A stretch of DNA of 64,000 nt from positions 29,469-93,468 of the forward strand of contig CANQFV010000005.1 in the NCBI GenBank assembly GCA_947599875.1. Reading direction: 5' to 3'. The translations under genes and the position numbers were made by a program. Position 1 is the stretch's first letter; every line of letters starts with the position of its first letter. Of the stretch, positions 24,466-36,400 are shown in pieces. The notes below the pieces were generated by a model. The model did no database searches and was not told the DNA's origin. It worked only from the letters and a program-made list of their open reading frames with translations. The DNA is from an uncultured Oscillospiraceae bacterium (lineage in GTDB: Bacteria > Bacillota > Clostridia > Oscillospirales > Oscillospiraceae).

Positions 24466-27400
24466 ATGTCAGAACAACTTACAAACAGCAATCGGGGTCT
24501 CTACGACCCCAGATTTGAGCATGACGCCTGCGGCATCGGCGCCGTGGTGAGCCTCAAGGGCGTAAAGACCCACAAGACGGTGGACGACGCCCTGAAGATC
24601 GTGGAGAGGCTGGAACACCGGGCCGGGAAGGACGCCGCGGGGGAGACGGGAGACGGCGTGGGCATCCTGCTCCAGATCTCCCACAGCTTCTTCAAAAAGG
24701 CCGCCGCCAAGCTGGGGATCCAGCTTGACGGGGAGCGGGACTACGGCCTGGGGATGTTCTTCTTCCCCCAGGACATTGTGGCCCGCGCCCAGGCCAAGCG
24801 GATGCTGGAGATCATCGCGGCCAAGGACGGCCTGGAGTTTTTGGGCTGGCGCGACGTGCCGGTGGATCCCTCCATCCTGGGGCAGAAGGCCCTGGACTGT
24901 ATGCCCTTTATCGCCCAGTGCTTTATCCGGCGTCCCGCCAACGTGGAGAGGGGCCTGCCCTTTGACCGGCTTCTCTATGTGGTGCGCCGGGAGTTTGAGC
25001 AGTCCAACGACAACACCTATGTGCTGAGCCTCTCCAGCCGCACGGTGGTGTACAAGGGGATGTTCCTTGTGCATCAGCTGCGCAGGTTCTACAAGGATCT
25101 GCAAAGCCCGGAGTACAAGTCCGCCATCGCCCTGGTACACTCCCGCTTCTCCACCAACACCAATCCCAGCTGGGAGCGGGCGCACCCCAACCGGCTCATC
25201 CTCCACAACGGGGAGATCAACACCATCCGGGGCAACATCGACAGGATGGTGGCCCGGGAGGAGACGATGCGCTCTGATATCCTGGAGCCGTATATGGACC
25301 GGATCCTGCCGGTGGTGAATCCCTCGGGGTCCGACTCGGCCATGCTGGACAACACCGTGGAATTCTTGATGATGAGCGGCATGGAGCTGCCGATGGCCGT
25401 GATGATCCTTCTGCCCGAGCCGTGGCAGCACGCAGAGTATGCGGACACCGAAAAGCGGGACATGTACCACTACTACGCCACCATGATGGAGCCCTGGGAC
25501 GGCCCGGCGGCGGTGCTGTTTTCCGACGGCGACCGGGTGGGAGCCGTGCTGGACCGCAACGGCCTGCGCCCCGCCCGCTACTATGTGACGGACGACGGGT
25601 ATCTGGTCCTGTCCTCCGAGGTGGGCGTTCTGGATGTGGACGAGAGCCACATCACCCAGAAGGGCCGCCTCCAGCCGGGGCGGATGCTCCTGGCCGACAC
25701 GGTGGAGAAGCGCATTATCACCGATGAGGAGCTGAAGGCCCGCTACGCCTCCGGCCAGCCCTACGGGGAGTGGCTGGACGCAAACTTGGTGCGCCTGCGG
25801 GAGCTGCCCATCCCCAATAAGAGGGTGCCGATCCACTCCCAGGAGACCCGGGATAAGCTGTACAAGGCCTTCGGCTACACCTATGAGGATGTGCGAACCG
25901 TCATCTTACATATGGCCCGCACGGGGGCGGAGCAGACGGCCTCTATGGGGACGGATATCCCCCTGGCGGTTCTCAGCGAGAAGCACCAGCCCCTTTTCAG
26001 CTACTTCAAGCAGCTGTTTGCCCAGGTGACAAATCCGCCCATCGACGCCATCCGGGAGGAGATCGTCACGGACACCACCGTCTATGTGGGGTCCGACGGC
26101 AACCTCTTACAGGACAGCCCGGAGAACTGCCGGGTGCTGGAGATCCACAACCCCATCCTCTCCGGCGTGGATATGCTGAAGATCCGGAGCATGAACAAGC
26201 CGGGCTTCAAGGTGGAGACCGTCTCCATCCTCTACTATAAAAATACGCCCCTGGAGCGGGCCATTGACCGGATGTTCATCGCCTGCGACAGGGCCTACCG
26301 GGGCGGGGCCAACATCATCATCCTCTCCGACCGCGGTGTGGATGAAAACCATGTGGCTATCCCGTCGCTTTTGGCTGTCTCCGCTATGGAGCAGTATTTG
26401 ATCCGCACGAAAAAACGCACGGCTGTGTCCGTGATCCTGGAGGCCGGGGAGCCTCGGGACGTTCACCACTTTGCCACCCTCCTGGGGTACGGCGCCCGGG
26501 CGGTCTACCCGTACCTGGCCCACGAGTGCATCGCGGAGCTGATCGAGAAGTCCATGCTGGACAAAGACTTCTACGCCGCTGTGGACGACTACAACGCCGC
26601 GGTACTCCACGGGATCGTGAAGATCGCCTCCAAAATGGGCATCTCCACCATCCAGTCCTACCAGTCCGCCCAGATCTTTGAGGCCGTGGGCATCCGGCAG
26701 GACGTGATCGACAAGTATTTTACCAACACCGTCTCCCGGGTGGGCGGCATCGGCCTTGCGGAGATCGGCGAGGGCGTGGAATACCGCCACTCCCAGGCCT
26801 TTGACCCCCTGGGACTTGGGGTGGATCCCACGCTGGATTCCACCGGCACCCACTCTCTGCGCTCCGGGGAGGACAAGGAGGATCACATGTACGATCCCCT
26901 CACCATCCTCACCCTGCAAAGGGCCACGAGGGAGGGGAGCTACGAGCTGTTCAAGGAGTATTCCGCCCGGGTGGACGCCGACGACGTCCCCCACACCCTG
27001 CGGGGACTTCTGCGCTTCAATTACCCGGAGAAGGGCATCGACATAAGCCAGGTGGAGAGCGAGGAGGAGATCGTCAAGCGCTTCAAGACCGGTGCCATGT
27101 CCTACGGCTCCATCTCCCAGGAGGCCCACGAGTGCCTGGCCGTCGCCATGAACACCCTGGGCGGCAAGTCCAACTCCGGGGAGGGCGGGGAGCTGCCGGA
27201 GCGGCTGGGCACCGTGAGGGGCTCCGCCATCAAGCAGGTGGCCTCCGGGCGCTTCGGCGTCACCAGCGAGTACCTTGTCTCCGCCCAGGAGATCCAGATC
27301 AAGATGGCCCAGGGCGCCAAGCCCGGCGAGGGCGGGCACCTGCCGGGGAAGAAGGTATATCCCTGGATCGCCAAGACCCGCTACTCCACCCCGGGCGTGG

Positions 27401-28995
27401 CCCTGATCTCCCCGCCGCCCCACCACGACATCTACTCCATTGAGGATCTGGCGCAGCTGATCTTCGATCTGAAAAACGCCAACCGCCGGGCGGACATCGC
27501 CGTGAAGCTTGTCTCCGAGGCGGGCGTGGGGACCATCGCCGCCGGCGTCGCCAAGGCGGGGGCGCAGACGGTGCTGATCTCCGGCTATGACGGGGGCACC
27601 GGCGCGGCCCCCAGGACGAGTATCCACGACGCCGGCCTGCCCTGGGAGCTGGGCGTGGCGGAGACCCACCAGACTCTGGTGAGAAACGGCCTGAGGAAGC
27701 GGGTGCGCATCGAGGCGGACGGCAAGCTGATGACCGGCCGGGATGTGGCTATCGCCTGTATGCTGGGGGCGGAGGAATTTGGCTTCGCCACGGCGCCGCT
27801 GATCACCCTGGGGTGCGTGATGATGCGGGTGTGCAACCTGGACACCTGCCCGATGGGCGTGGCCACGCAGAATCCCCAGCTGCGCCGGCGCTTCTGCGGG
27901 AAGCCGGAATATGTGATGAACTTTATGCGCTTCGTGGCCAGGGAGCTGCGGGAGATCATGGCCAGGCTTGGCGTTTCCACGGTGGATCAGCTGGTGGGCC
28001 GGACGGATCTTTTAAAGGTGCGGGAAAACCAGGTGACACACCGGGCGGCGTCCGTGGATCTGTCGGCCATCCTCCAGAGCGCCTACAGCGTGCCCCGGCA
28101 CTTTGAGCCGGAGGCTGTGTACGACTTCGCCCTGGAGAACACGGCGGATGTGAAGAAGCTCCTCACCGGGCTTGACCTGGATAAGCCCTCCGCGAGGATA
28201 TGCGTGGAGGTGGGCAACACAGACCGGGCCTTCGGCGCTATCCTGGGCAGCGAGATCACCAGGAAGTATAAGAACACCCTGCCGGACGACGCCTTTGTGG
28301 TGGAATGTCACGGCGCGGGGGGACAGTCCTTCGGCGCATTTATCCCCAAGGGGCTGACGCTGGAGCTTACCGGCGACTCCAATGACTACTTCGGCAAGGG
28401 CCTGTCCGGCGGAAAGCTGGTGGTGAGGCCGCCGGAGGGGGCGAAATACAAGGCGTCGGAGAACATCATCATCGGCAACGTGGCTCTGTACGGCGCCACG
28501 GCGGGCAGGGCCTTTATCGCGGGCCTTGCCGGTGAGCGCTTCGCCGTCCGAAACTCCGGCGCGTATGCCGTGGTGGAGGGCGTGGGCGACCACGGGTGCG
28601 AGTATATGACCGGCGGGCGCGTGGTTGTCCTTGGCCCCACGGGGCGCAACTTCGCCGCCGGAATGTCCGGAGGCATCGCCTACGTCTGGGACGGCAAGAG
28701 GGATCTCTACAAGCGGGTGAACAAGTCGATGGTGGAGATGGAGCCCGTCAGCGAAAAGCACGACATCGAGGAGCTGCGCGGCCTGATCCAGGAGCATCTC
28801 CGGGCCACAGGCTCCGCCAGGGCCAGGGAGATCCTGGACAATTTCCAGGAGAACATCGGGCTGTTCAAAAAGATCATGCCCAGGGATTACGACAGGATGC
28901 TCCGGGCCATCTCCCAGTGTGAGGAGCGGGGCATGAATCCCGAGGACGCCGCCGAGGAGGCGTTTTACATGATCACGAGAGGGGGCGAGGGCTGA
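24466..28995 (+). CDS. gltB: Glutamate synthase large subunit
   Basis: 1,509 residues, full length. Domains in order: class II amidotransferase starting at Cys22 after a 21-residue propeptide (DACGIGAVV), central domain, FMN-binding TIM barrel (PPPHHDIYSIEDLAQLI; GYDGGTGAAP), the iron-sulfur motif CNLDTCPMGVATQ with the preceding Cys, and the C-terminal GXGXG beta-helix (FGAFIPKGLTLELTGDSND). Makes glutamate from glutamine and 2-oxoglutarate. ATG 24466 chosen; the upstream extension lacks homology. Overlaps gltD by one base. Confidence 0.97.
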   Translation: MSEQLTNSNRGLYDPRFEHDACGIGAVVSLKGVKTHKTVDDALKIVERLEHRAGKDAAGETGDGVGILLQISHSFFKKAAAKLGIQLDGERDYGLGMFFFPQDIVARAQAKRMLEIIAAKDGLEFLGWRDVPVDPSILGQKALDCMPFIAQCFIRRPANVERGLPFDRLLYVVRREFEQSNDNTYVLSLSSRTVVYKGMFLVHQLRRFYKDLQSPEYKSAIALVHSRFSTNTNPSWERAHPNRLILHNGEINTIRGNIDRMVAREETMRSDILEPYMDRILPVVNPSGSDSAMLDNTVEFLMMSGMELPMAVMILLPEPWQHAEYADTEKRDMYHYYATMMEPWDGPAAVLFSDGDRVGAVLDRNGLRPARYYVTDDGYLVLSSEVGVLDVDESHITQKGRLQPGRMLLADTVEKRIITDEELKARYASGQPYGEWLDANLVRLRELPIPNKRVPIHSQETRDKLYKAFGYTYEDVRTVILHMARTGAEQTASMGTDIPLAVLSEKHQPLFSYFKQLFAQVTNPPIDAIREEIVTDTTVYVGSDGNLLQDSPENCRVLEIHNPILSGVDMLKIRSMNKPGFKVETVSILYYKNTPLERAIDRMFIACDRAYRGGANIIILSDRGVDENHVAIPSLLAVSAMEQYLIRTKKRTAVSVILEAGEPRDVHHFATLLGYGARAVYPYLAHECIAELIEKSMLDKDFYAAVDDYNAAVLHGIVKIASKMGISTIQSYQSAQIFEAVGIRQDVIDKYFTNTVSRVGGIGLAEIGEGVEYRHSQAFDPLGLGVDPTLDSTGTHSLRSGEDKEDHMYDPLTILTLQRATREGSYELFKEYSARVDADDVPHTLRGLLRFNYPEKGIDISQVESEEEIVKRFKTGAMSYGSISQEAHECLAVAMNTLGGKSNSGEGGELPERLGTVRGSAIKQVASGRFGVTSEYLVSAQEIQIKMAQGAKPGEGGHLPGKKVYPWIAKTRYSTPGVALISPPPHHDIYSIEDLAQLIFDLKNANRRADIAVKLVSEAGVGTIAAGVAKAGAQTVLISGYDGGTGAAPRTSIHDAGLPWELGVAETHQTLVRNGLRKRVRIEADGKLMTGRDVAIACMLGAEEFGFATAPLITLGCVMMRVCNLDTCPMGVATQNPQLRRRFCGKPEYVMNFMRFVARELREIMARLGVSTVDQLVGRTDLLKVRENQVTHRAASVDLSAILQSAYSVPRHFEPEAVYDFALENTADVKKLLTGLDLDKPSARICVEVGNTDRAFGAILGSEITRKYKNTLPDDAFVVECHGAGGQSFGAFIPKGLTLELTGDSNDYFGKGLSGGKLVVRPPEGAKYKASENIIIGNVALYGATAGRAFIAGLAGERFAVRNSGAYAVVEGVGDHGCEYMTGGRVVVLGPTGRNFAAGMSGGIAYVWDGKRDLYKRVNKSMVEMEPVSEKHDIEELRGLIQEHLRATGSARAREILDNFQENIGLFKKIMPRDYDRMLRAISQCEERGMNPEDAAEEAFYMITRGGEG

Positions 28996-30476
28996 TGGGA
29001 AAACCCACGGGATTTCTTGAATATGAGCGCGTCCAGAACCCCTGCGACGACCCCAAGGAGCGGATCCGGCATTTCCGGGAGTTCCACCCCCCTCTGGAGG
29101 AGGATCAGCGCCGCTGTCAGGGCGCCAGGTGCATGGACTGCGGTGTGCCCTTCTGCCAGTCCGGCATCAGGCTGGGCGGGGCCTTTACCGGGTGTCCCCT
29201 GCACAATATGGCCCCGGAGTGGAACGATCTTATCTACCACGGCAACTATGAGGAGGCGTACAAGCGCCTGCACAAGACCAACAATTTTCCGGAGTTCACC
29301 GGCCGGGTGTGCCCGGCGCTGTGCGAGGCGGCCTGCACCTGCGGACTCCACGGGGACAGCGTGACCGTCCGGGAAAACGAGCTTTTCGTTGTGGAGCGGG
29401 CCTTCGCCTCCGGCACAGTGAAGCCGGATCCCCCCAAAGTCCGCACCGGTAAGCGTGTGGCCGTGGTGGGTTCCGGCCCCGCGGGCCTGGCGGCGGCGGA
29501 TCAGCTCAACCGCCGGGGGCACCTGGTCACCGTCTTTGAGCGGGACGACAGGCCCGGGGGATTGCTGATGTACGGCATCCCCAATATGAAGCTGGACAAG
29601 ACGATCGTGGAGCGCCGGATCGACCTTATGAGGGCCGAGGGCGTGGAGTTCAAGACAGGCGTGGACGTGGGCCGGGAGCTGGGGGCCGGGAGCCTCACCG
29701 CCGTATTTGACGCGGTGATCCTGTGCTGCGGCGCCAAGTCCCCCAGGGATCTGAACGTCCCCGGGCGGGAGGCCAAGGGCGTGTATTTCGCTGTGGACTT
29801 CCTGACCTCCACCACAAAGAGCCTGCTGGATCACGGCCTGAAGGCGGGGACCTTTATCTCCGCCAAGGGGAAGGACGTGGTGGTGGTGGGCGGCGGCGAC
29901 ACCGGCAACGACTGCGTGGGGACCTGCATCCGCCACGGGTGCGCCTCCGTAACCCAGCTGGAGATGATGCCCCGTCCCCCCAGGGAGCGGGCCGATACAA
30001 ACCCCTGGCCCGAGTGGCCCAGGGTGGAGAAAACCGACTACGGCCAGCAGGAGGCCATTGCGGTGTTCGGCCACGACCCCCGTCTCTATCAGCGGACGGT
30101 GAAGGAGATCCTCCGGGACGAGAAGGGGAACGTAAACAGCGTCGTCACCGTGGCCCTGGAGGGGATAAACCGGGACGGACGCACGGTGATGGAGCCGGTG
30201 GCCGGATCCGAGGAGACCGTCCCCTGCCAGCTGCTGCTCATTGCCGCCGGCTTTGTGGGGACGGACAAATACATCCCGGAGGCCTTCGGCGTGGAGACTG
30301 ACGCCCGGGGAAACATCCGCACGGCGGAGGGAACCTACCGCACCGGCGTGCCCAAGGTCTTCGCGGCCGGGGACACCAGAAGGGGCCAGTCTTTGGTAGT
30401 CCACGCCATAGCCGAGGGGCGGGGCGCCGCCCGGGAGGCAGATCAGTTCCTGATGGGCTACACAAACCTCATTTAG
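28995..30476 (+). CDS. gltD: Glutamate synthase small subunit (NADPH-binding)
   Basis: 493 residues. N-terminal 4Fe-4S ligands CMDCGVPFCQSG and GCPLHN/CPALCEAAC, FAD site VVGSGPAGLAAADQL near residue 155, NADPH site VVVVGGGDTGNDCVG near 295, and the C-terminal FAD-closing AAGDTRRGQSLVVHAIAEGR. Passes electrons from NAD(P)H to GltB. Start overlaps the gltB stop (TGATG). Confidence 0.97.
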   Translation: MGKPTGFLEYERVQNPCDDPKERIRHFREFHPPLEEDQRRCQGARCMDCGVPFCQSGIRLGGAFTGCPLHNMAPEWNDLIYHGNYEEAYKRLHKTNNFPEFTGRVCPALCEAACTCGLHGDSVTVRENELFVVERAFASGTVKPDPPKVRTGKRVAVVGSGPAGLAAADQLNRRGHLVTVFERDDRPGGLLMYGIPNMKLDKTIVERRIDLMRAEGVEFKTGVDVGRELGAGSLTAVFDAVILCCGAKSPRDLNVPGREAKGVYFAVDFLTSTTKSLLDHGLKAGTFISAKGKDVVVVGGGDTGNDCVGTCIRHGCASVTQLEMMPRPPRERADTNPWPEWPRVEKTDYGQQEAIAVFGHDPRLYQRTVKEILRDEKGNVNSVVTVALEGINRDGRTVMEPVAGSEETVPCQLLLIAAGFVGTDKYIPEAFGVETDARGNIRTAEGTYRTGVPKVFAAGDTRRGQSLVVHAIAEGRGAAREADQFLMGYTNLI

Positions 30477-30561
30477 CCGACGGGAGGCCCTGCGGCCTTC
30501 CTCCGCCAGGGGGATAAGCCGATTCCCCGCGGGCGAAAAGCCTGCAAATCTTCAACTTGTC

Positions 30562-30600
30562 AAAAAAGAGCGACGGTGCTTTTTGCCGGCGCTCTTTTTC
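30562..30600 (+). terminator. Attenuator-like terminator before amt
   Basis: AAAGAGCG(A)CGG pairs with CCG(G)CGCTCTTT, followed by TTTTC. GAGCGACGGTGCTTTTTGCC parallels the hairpin in front of glnA. No good promoter was seen between gltD and this hairpin, so amt may depend on read-through from gltD past this terminator. Confidence 0.7.
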
Positions 30601-30667
30601 ATTTCTCCGCAAGACCCGCAAGGGTGGGGGCCTTGGGAATAAACCAAATTTCAGGAGGAAAGTAAAA

Positions 30668-32368
30668 ATGGATATGTCTGTATGGTATCTGGTAGGAGCG
30701 ATCCTGGTGTTCTTCATGCAGGGCGGCTTCGCAATGGTGGAGACCGGCCTTACCCGGGCGAAAAACGCCGGAAACATCATTATGAAGAACCTGATGGATT
30801 TCTGCATCGGGACCGTGGTGTTCAGCCTTTTGGGCTACGGGATCATGATGGGCGAGCATGTGTTCTTCGGCCTCATCGGAAAGCCGGACTGGCAGCTGTT
30901 CACGGACTTTAACGGCGCGGACTGGAAGAGCTTTGTGTTCCAGCTTGTGTTCTGCGCCACCGCCGCCACCATCGTGTCCGGGTCTATGGCCGAGCGCACC
31001 AAGTTCTCCGCCTACTGCATCTACTCCGGGGTCATCAGCCTTGTGATCTACCCCATCGAGGCCGGATGGGCCTGGGGCGGCGGCTGGCTCAGCGACCTGC
31101 ACTTCATCGACTTCGCCGGCTCCGCCGTCATCCACATGGTGGGCGGCTGGACGGCCCTCATCGGCGCGTGGCTGGTTGGCCCCCGGATCGGCAAGTACAC
31201 CAAGGGCAAGGACGGGAAGACCAAGGTCAACGCCATCCCCGGCCACTCCATGACCCTGGCGGCCCTGGGCGTCTTCATGCTGTGGTTCGCCTGGTACGGC
31301 TTTAACGCCGCCGCCGCCGCGGACATCACCGAGATGGCCCAGATTTTGGGCACCACCACCATCGCCCCCGCCGTGGCCACCTGCGTGTGCATGGGCTACA
31401 CCTGGGCGCGCACCGGCAAGCCCGATGTGTCCATGTGCCTGAACGCCTCTCTGGCGGGCCTTGTGGCCATCACCGCCGGATGCGCCAGCGTTGACGCCAT
31501 CGGCGCCGCCGTCATCGGCGCGGTCTCCGGCGTGCTGGTGGTGGAGTCCGTGAACTTCATCGACCAGAAGGTGAAGATCGACGACCCGGTGGGCGCCTTC
31601 TCCGTCCACGGCGTCCACGGCCTGTGGGGCACCGTGGCGGTGGGCCTCTTCGCCTGCAACGAGAAGTACGGCACCAAGGGCCTCTTCTACGGCGGCGGTT
31701 TCCGTCAGCTGGGCGTCCAGTGCCTGGGCGCGGTGTGCATCCTGGCCTGGACTATCGTCATGATGTTCATCGTCTTCAAGGTCATCGGCAAGATCACCCA
31801 CGGCCTGCGCGTCACCCCGGAGGAGGAGATCGAGGGCCTGGATATCGCCGAACACGGCCTGGTCTCCGCCTACGCCGACTTTGTGACGCCCCAGAACCTG
31901 AGCGTCTACTCCCTGGGCGCCTCCGTCATCCCCGCGGAGAATGTGGCCGGAAACACCGGCAATGTCCCGGTTGAGGCCGCCATCCCCGTGTACGGCCGCA
32001 AGTCCGACTCCAAGCCCGGCGAGAAGATCAGCAAGGTTGAGATCATCATGAACATGAACCGGTTCGAGCCTCTGAAGAACGCGATGGAGGAGATCGGCGT
32101 CACCGGCATGACCGTCACCAACGTCATGGGCTGCGGCATCCAGAAGGGCCAGAGCCGCTATTACCGCGGCGTCCCCGTGGAGATCCAGCTCCTGCCCAAG
32201 GTGCAGGTGGATATCGTGGTGTCCAAGGTCCCCGTCAGCGACGTGATCAACACCGCCCGGAAGGTGCTGTACACCGGAAATATCGGCGACGGCAAGATCT
32301 TCGTTTTCGATGTGGAGAACGTGGTCAAGGTTCGCACCGGCGAGGAAGGATACGATGCTCTTCAGTGA
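30668..32368 (+). CDS. amt: Ammonium transporter fused to a PII signalling domain
   Basis: 566 residues. Residues 1-405 form an 11-helix Amt channel: the twin pore histidines lie in GSAVIHMVGG and SVHGVHGLWG, with the gating Asp in FIDFAG. After a linker (about 405-452), residues 453-566 are a complete PII (GlnB/GlnK) protein with T-loop IQKGQSRYYRG, B-loop TGNIGDGKIFV and C-loop VRTGEEGYDAL. The T-loop tyrosine equivalent to E. coli Tyr51 is valine, so control by uridylylation is excluded. ATG 30668 follows AGGAGGAAAG. Confidence 0.96.
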   Translation: MDMSVWYLVGAILVFFMQGGFAMVETGLTRAKNAGNIIMKNLMDFCIGTVVFSLLGYGIMMGEHVFFGLIGKPDWQLFTDFNGADWKSFVFQLVFCATAATIVSGSMAERTKFSAYCIYSGVISLVIYPIEAGWAWGGGWLSDLHFIDFAGSAVIHMVGGWTALIGAWLVGPRIGKYTKGKDGKTKVNAIPGHSMTLAALGVFMLWFAWYGFNAAAAADITEMAQILGTTTIAPAVATCVCMGYTWARTGKPDVSMCLNASLAGLVAITAGCASVDAIGAAVIGAVSGVLVVESVNFIDQKVKIDDPVGAFSVHGVHGLWGTVAVGLFACNEKYGTKGLFYGGGFRQLGVQCLGAVCILAWTIVMMFIVFKVIGKITHGLRVTPEEEIEGLDIAEHGLVSAYADFVTPQNLSVYSLGASVIPAENVAGNTGNVPVEAAIPVYGRKSDSKPGEKISKVEIIMNMNRFEPLKNAMEEIGVTGMTVTNVMGCGIQKGQSRYYRGVPVEIQLLPKVQVDIVVSKVPVSDVINTARKVLYTGNIGDGKIFVFDVENVVKVRTGEEGYDALQ

Positions 32369-32399
32369 ATGAAAGGGAGGGGCCTTTTCATCCATTGGG

Positions 32400-32452
32400 G
32401 GATGCAAGAGGAATTTTTGCAAGGCACATGTCCCTGCAAAAAACGTGAAATT
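32400..32452 (+). repeat. Truncated interspersed element, hairpin 4 only (copy H)
   Basis: GCAAGAGGAATTTTTGCA...TGCAAAAAACG matches the end of the four-hairpin element (GCAAGAGGGATTTTTT...AAAAAA), again with a compensated stem tip (GCA/TGC). Behind it lie a 13-bp GC-rich palindrome (32463-32491) and a terminator (32499-32531). 32369-32550 holds no gene. Confidence 0.5.
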
Positions 32453-32498
32453 TTGGAAAAACGGGCGGCCGCTCCCTACGGGAGCGGCCGCCTCAGCT

Positions 32499-32532
32499 TG
32501 CCAGAAAACCCCGCAGGGGTTTTCTGACAGAA
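32499..32532 (+). terminator. Terminator hairpin
   Basis: GCCAGAAAACCCC/GGGGTTTTCTGAC stem with GCA loop. Same style as hairpin 1 of the interspersed element. Confidence 0.6.
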
Positions 32533-32551
32533 GGATTCGCTGTCTGTGTCC

Positions 32552-32580
32552 ATGACTTTTTCGCGGGTTTGCGGTATAAT
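32552..32580 (+). promoter_or_regulatory. Promoter of the second XRE gene
   Basis: -35 ATGACT (32552-32557), 17-bp spacer, -10 TATAAT (32575-32580). Confidence 0.65.
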
Positions 32581-32610
32581 GCGGGCAGAACGCAAAAGGA
32601 GGGCGAAAAC

Positions 32611-33114
32611 GTGGATCAGGAAAAGGTGGGGAAATTCATTGCTCAGCTGCGCCGGGAGCAGGGCATGACCCAGGAGGAGCTGGGGGAGCGGCTGGCCGTC
32701 ACCAACAAGACCGTGTCCCGGTGGGAGACGGGGCGGTATATGCCGGATGTGGACAAGCTTCTGGAGCTTTCGGGGCTTTTGGGCGTCAGCGTCAACGAGC
32801 TTCTGTCCGGGGAGCGGCTGGAGACGCCGGAGCGGGCGGCGGAGAAGGCGGAGGAGAACCTGATCTCCGCCCTGTCCCAATCGGACACCTTCGGACTTTC
32901 CGACAGGATCGCCTATTTTAAGCACAAGTGGCTTTCCGAGCATCAATTCGACATCTGCCTCACTGTTCTGCTGTATCTGGCCGCCGCCGCGGGCGCCCTT
33001 GTTTGGGTGGGGCCGGCGGTATTGGCAGCGGTCATCCTGGTGGGGGTGGGTCTGTACGGCCTCGAGCGAAATAGAATGATGGCGTATGTGGAGGAGAGGG
33101 CCTTTAAAAAGTAA
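32611..33114 (+). CDS. XRE-family regulator with C-terminal membrane helices
   Basis: 167 residues. N-terminal helix-turn-helix (GMTQEELGERLAVTNKTVSR with WETGRYMPDVDKL), middle helical part, two adjoining hydrophobic segments (about 113-151), basic tail. Same architecture class as many Clostridia membrane-tethered XRE proteins. GTG 32611 chosen: AAGGAGGG lies 8 nt upstream and the -10 element precludes the earlier ATG at 32569. Target unknown. Confidence 0.85.
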   Translation: MDQEKVGKFIAQLRREQGMTQEELGERLAVTNKTVSRWETGRYMPDVDKLLELSGLLGVSVNELLSGERLETPERAAEKAEENLISALSQSDTFGLSDRIAYFKHKWLSEHQFDICLTVLLYLAAAAGALVWVGPAVLAAVILVGVGLYGLERNRMMAYVEERAFKK

Positions 33115-33164
33115 AAGCGCACCGGAAGGGCTGTTCTGGAACCCCAGACATGTAAATTGGGGAG

Positions 33165-33219
33165 TTGACAAATACCCTATGGGGGTATATAATCAAGGAA
33201 AAATACCCGAGGGGGGTAT
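33165..33219 (+). promoter_or_regulatory. csoR-copA promoter with two CsoR operators
   Basis: -35 TTGACA (33165-33170), 17-bp spacer, -10 TATAAT (33188-33193). The spacer itself is operator 1, ATACCCTATGGGGGTAT (33172-33188). Operator 2, ATACCCGAGGGGGGTAT (33203-33219), overlaps the transcript start region and the ribosome binding site of csoR. Both fit the TACCC...GGGTA pattern of copper-responsive CsoR repressors. Confidence 0.88.
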
Positions 33220-33223
33220 ATGG

Positions 33224-33520
33224 ATGGAATGTAACTGCTGTGAGAGGACGAAAATAAGGTCGCAGGAGGAGTACGCGTCCCTGCTCAACCGGCTCAGCCG
33301 CATCGAGGGGCAGATCCGGGGGATCCGGGGGATGGTGGAGCGCAGCGCCTACTGCGCGGACATCCTCACCCAGGTGGCGGCGGCCAGCGCGGCGCTGAAC
33401 GGATTTACCAAGGAGCTTCTGGCCAACCACATCAAGTCCTGCGTGGCCCAGGATATCCGGGCCGGCAGCGAGGAGAAGGTGGACGAGCTGGTGAACCTCC
33501 TGCAAAAGCTGATGAAATGA
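33224..33520 (+). CDS. csoR: CsoR-family copper-sensing repressor
   Basis: 98 residues, all-helical family. Copper ligands Cys44, His69 and Cys73 are present (SAYCADILTQVAA; LANHIKSC), as in Cu(I)-sensing members. The N-terminus adds CNCC, three extra cysteines. Start at ATG 33224; longer forms would cover the operators. Expected to release the double operator upon Cu(I) binding and derepress copA. Confidence 0.93.
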   Translation: MECNCCERTKIRSQEEYASLLNRLSRIEGQIRGIRGMVERSAYCADILTQVAAASAALNGFTKELLANHIKSCVAQDIRAGSEEKVDELVNLLQKLMK

Positions 33521-33530
33521 GGCGGTAAGC

Positions 33531-36005
<2,475 letters not shown>

Positions 36006-36014
<9 letters not shown>

Positions 36015-36266
36015 AAGGCGTGAGGGGGTTCTCTGAGGAGAACCCCCTCAACCTTTTACTGCCAAGGGGATCGTAAACTGGCTTGGAAGGCCTAAAGGCC
36101 TCCCAATGCCAAGGGGACGCGTGCGGAAAGGGCCGCTCGAATTGTGCGCAATTTGAGCGGCCCTTTCCTGCTGCCGCGCTGCGCGCACGGCCCGCAGGGC
36201 CGTACACTTGCGCGGCGAGAGGGATTTTTTGCGAGGCAAAGCCCCGCAAAAAATATTGGGATATGG
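36006..36266 (+). repeat. Four-hairpin interspersed element, copy E, with doubled hairpin 1
   Basis: A first hairpin 1 begins within the last copA codons (CTGGCGTAAAAGG, GAGGGGGTTCTC/GAGAACCCCCTC, ending TGCCAAGGGG at 36060-36069). A second hairpin 1 follows (GGCTTGGAAGGCC TAAA GGCCTCCCAATGCC, 36080-36110), then hairpin 2 GAAAGGGCCGCTCGAATT with complement (36126-36168), hairpin 3 (36171-36216) and hairpin 4 TTTTTTGCG/CGCAAAAAA (36225-36253). Confidence 0.8.
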
Positions 36267-36400
36267 GGGTGACGGGGCGGGTGGAAAAACCGGGGGGCGG
36301 GGCAATACTTCCCTGGCGGGGGGGGAGACAAAATCGGGGGCTATGCGGCTTCCTGCGAGGATTTTGGCCGTTTTTGCAACAAATCGGCGGCGTGCAGACC

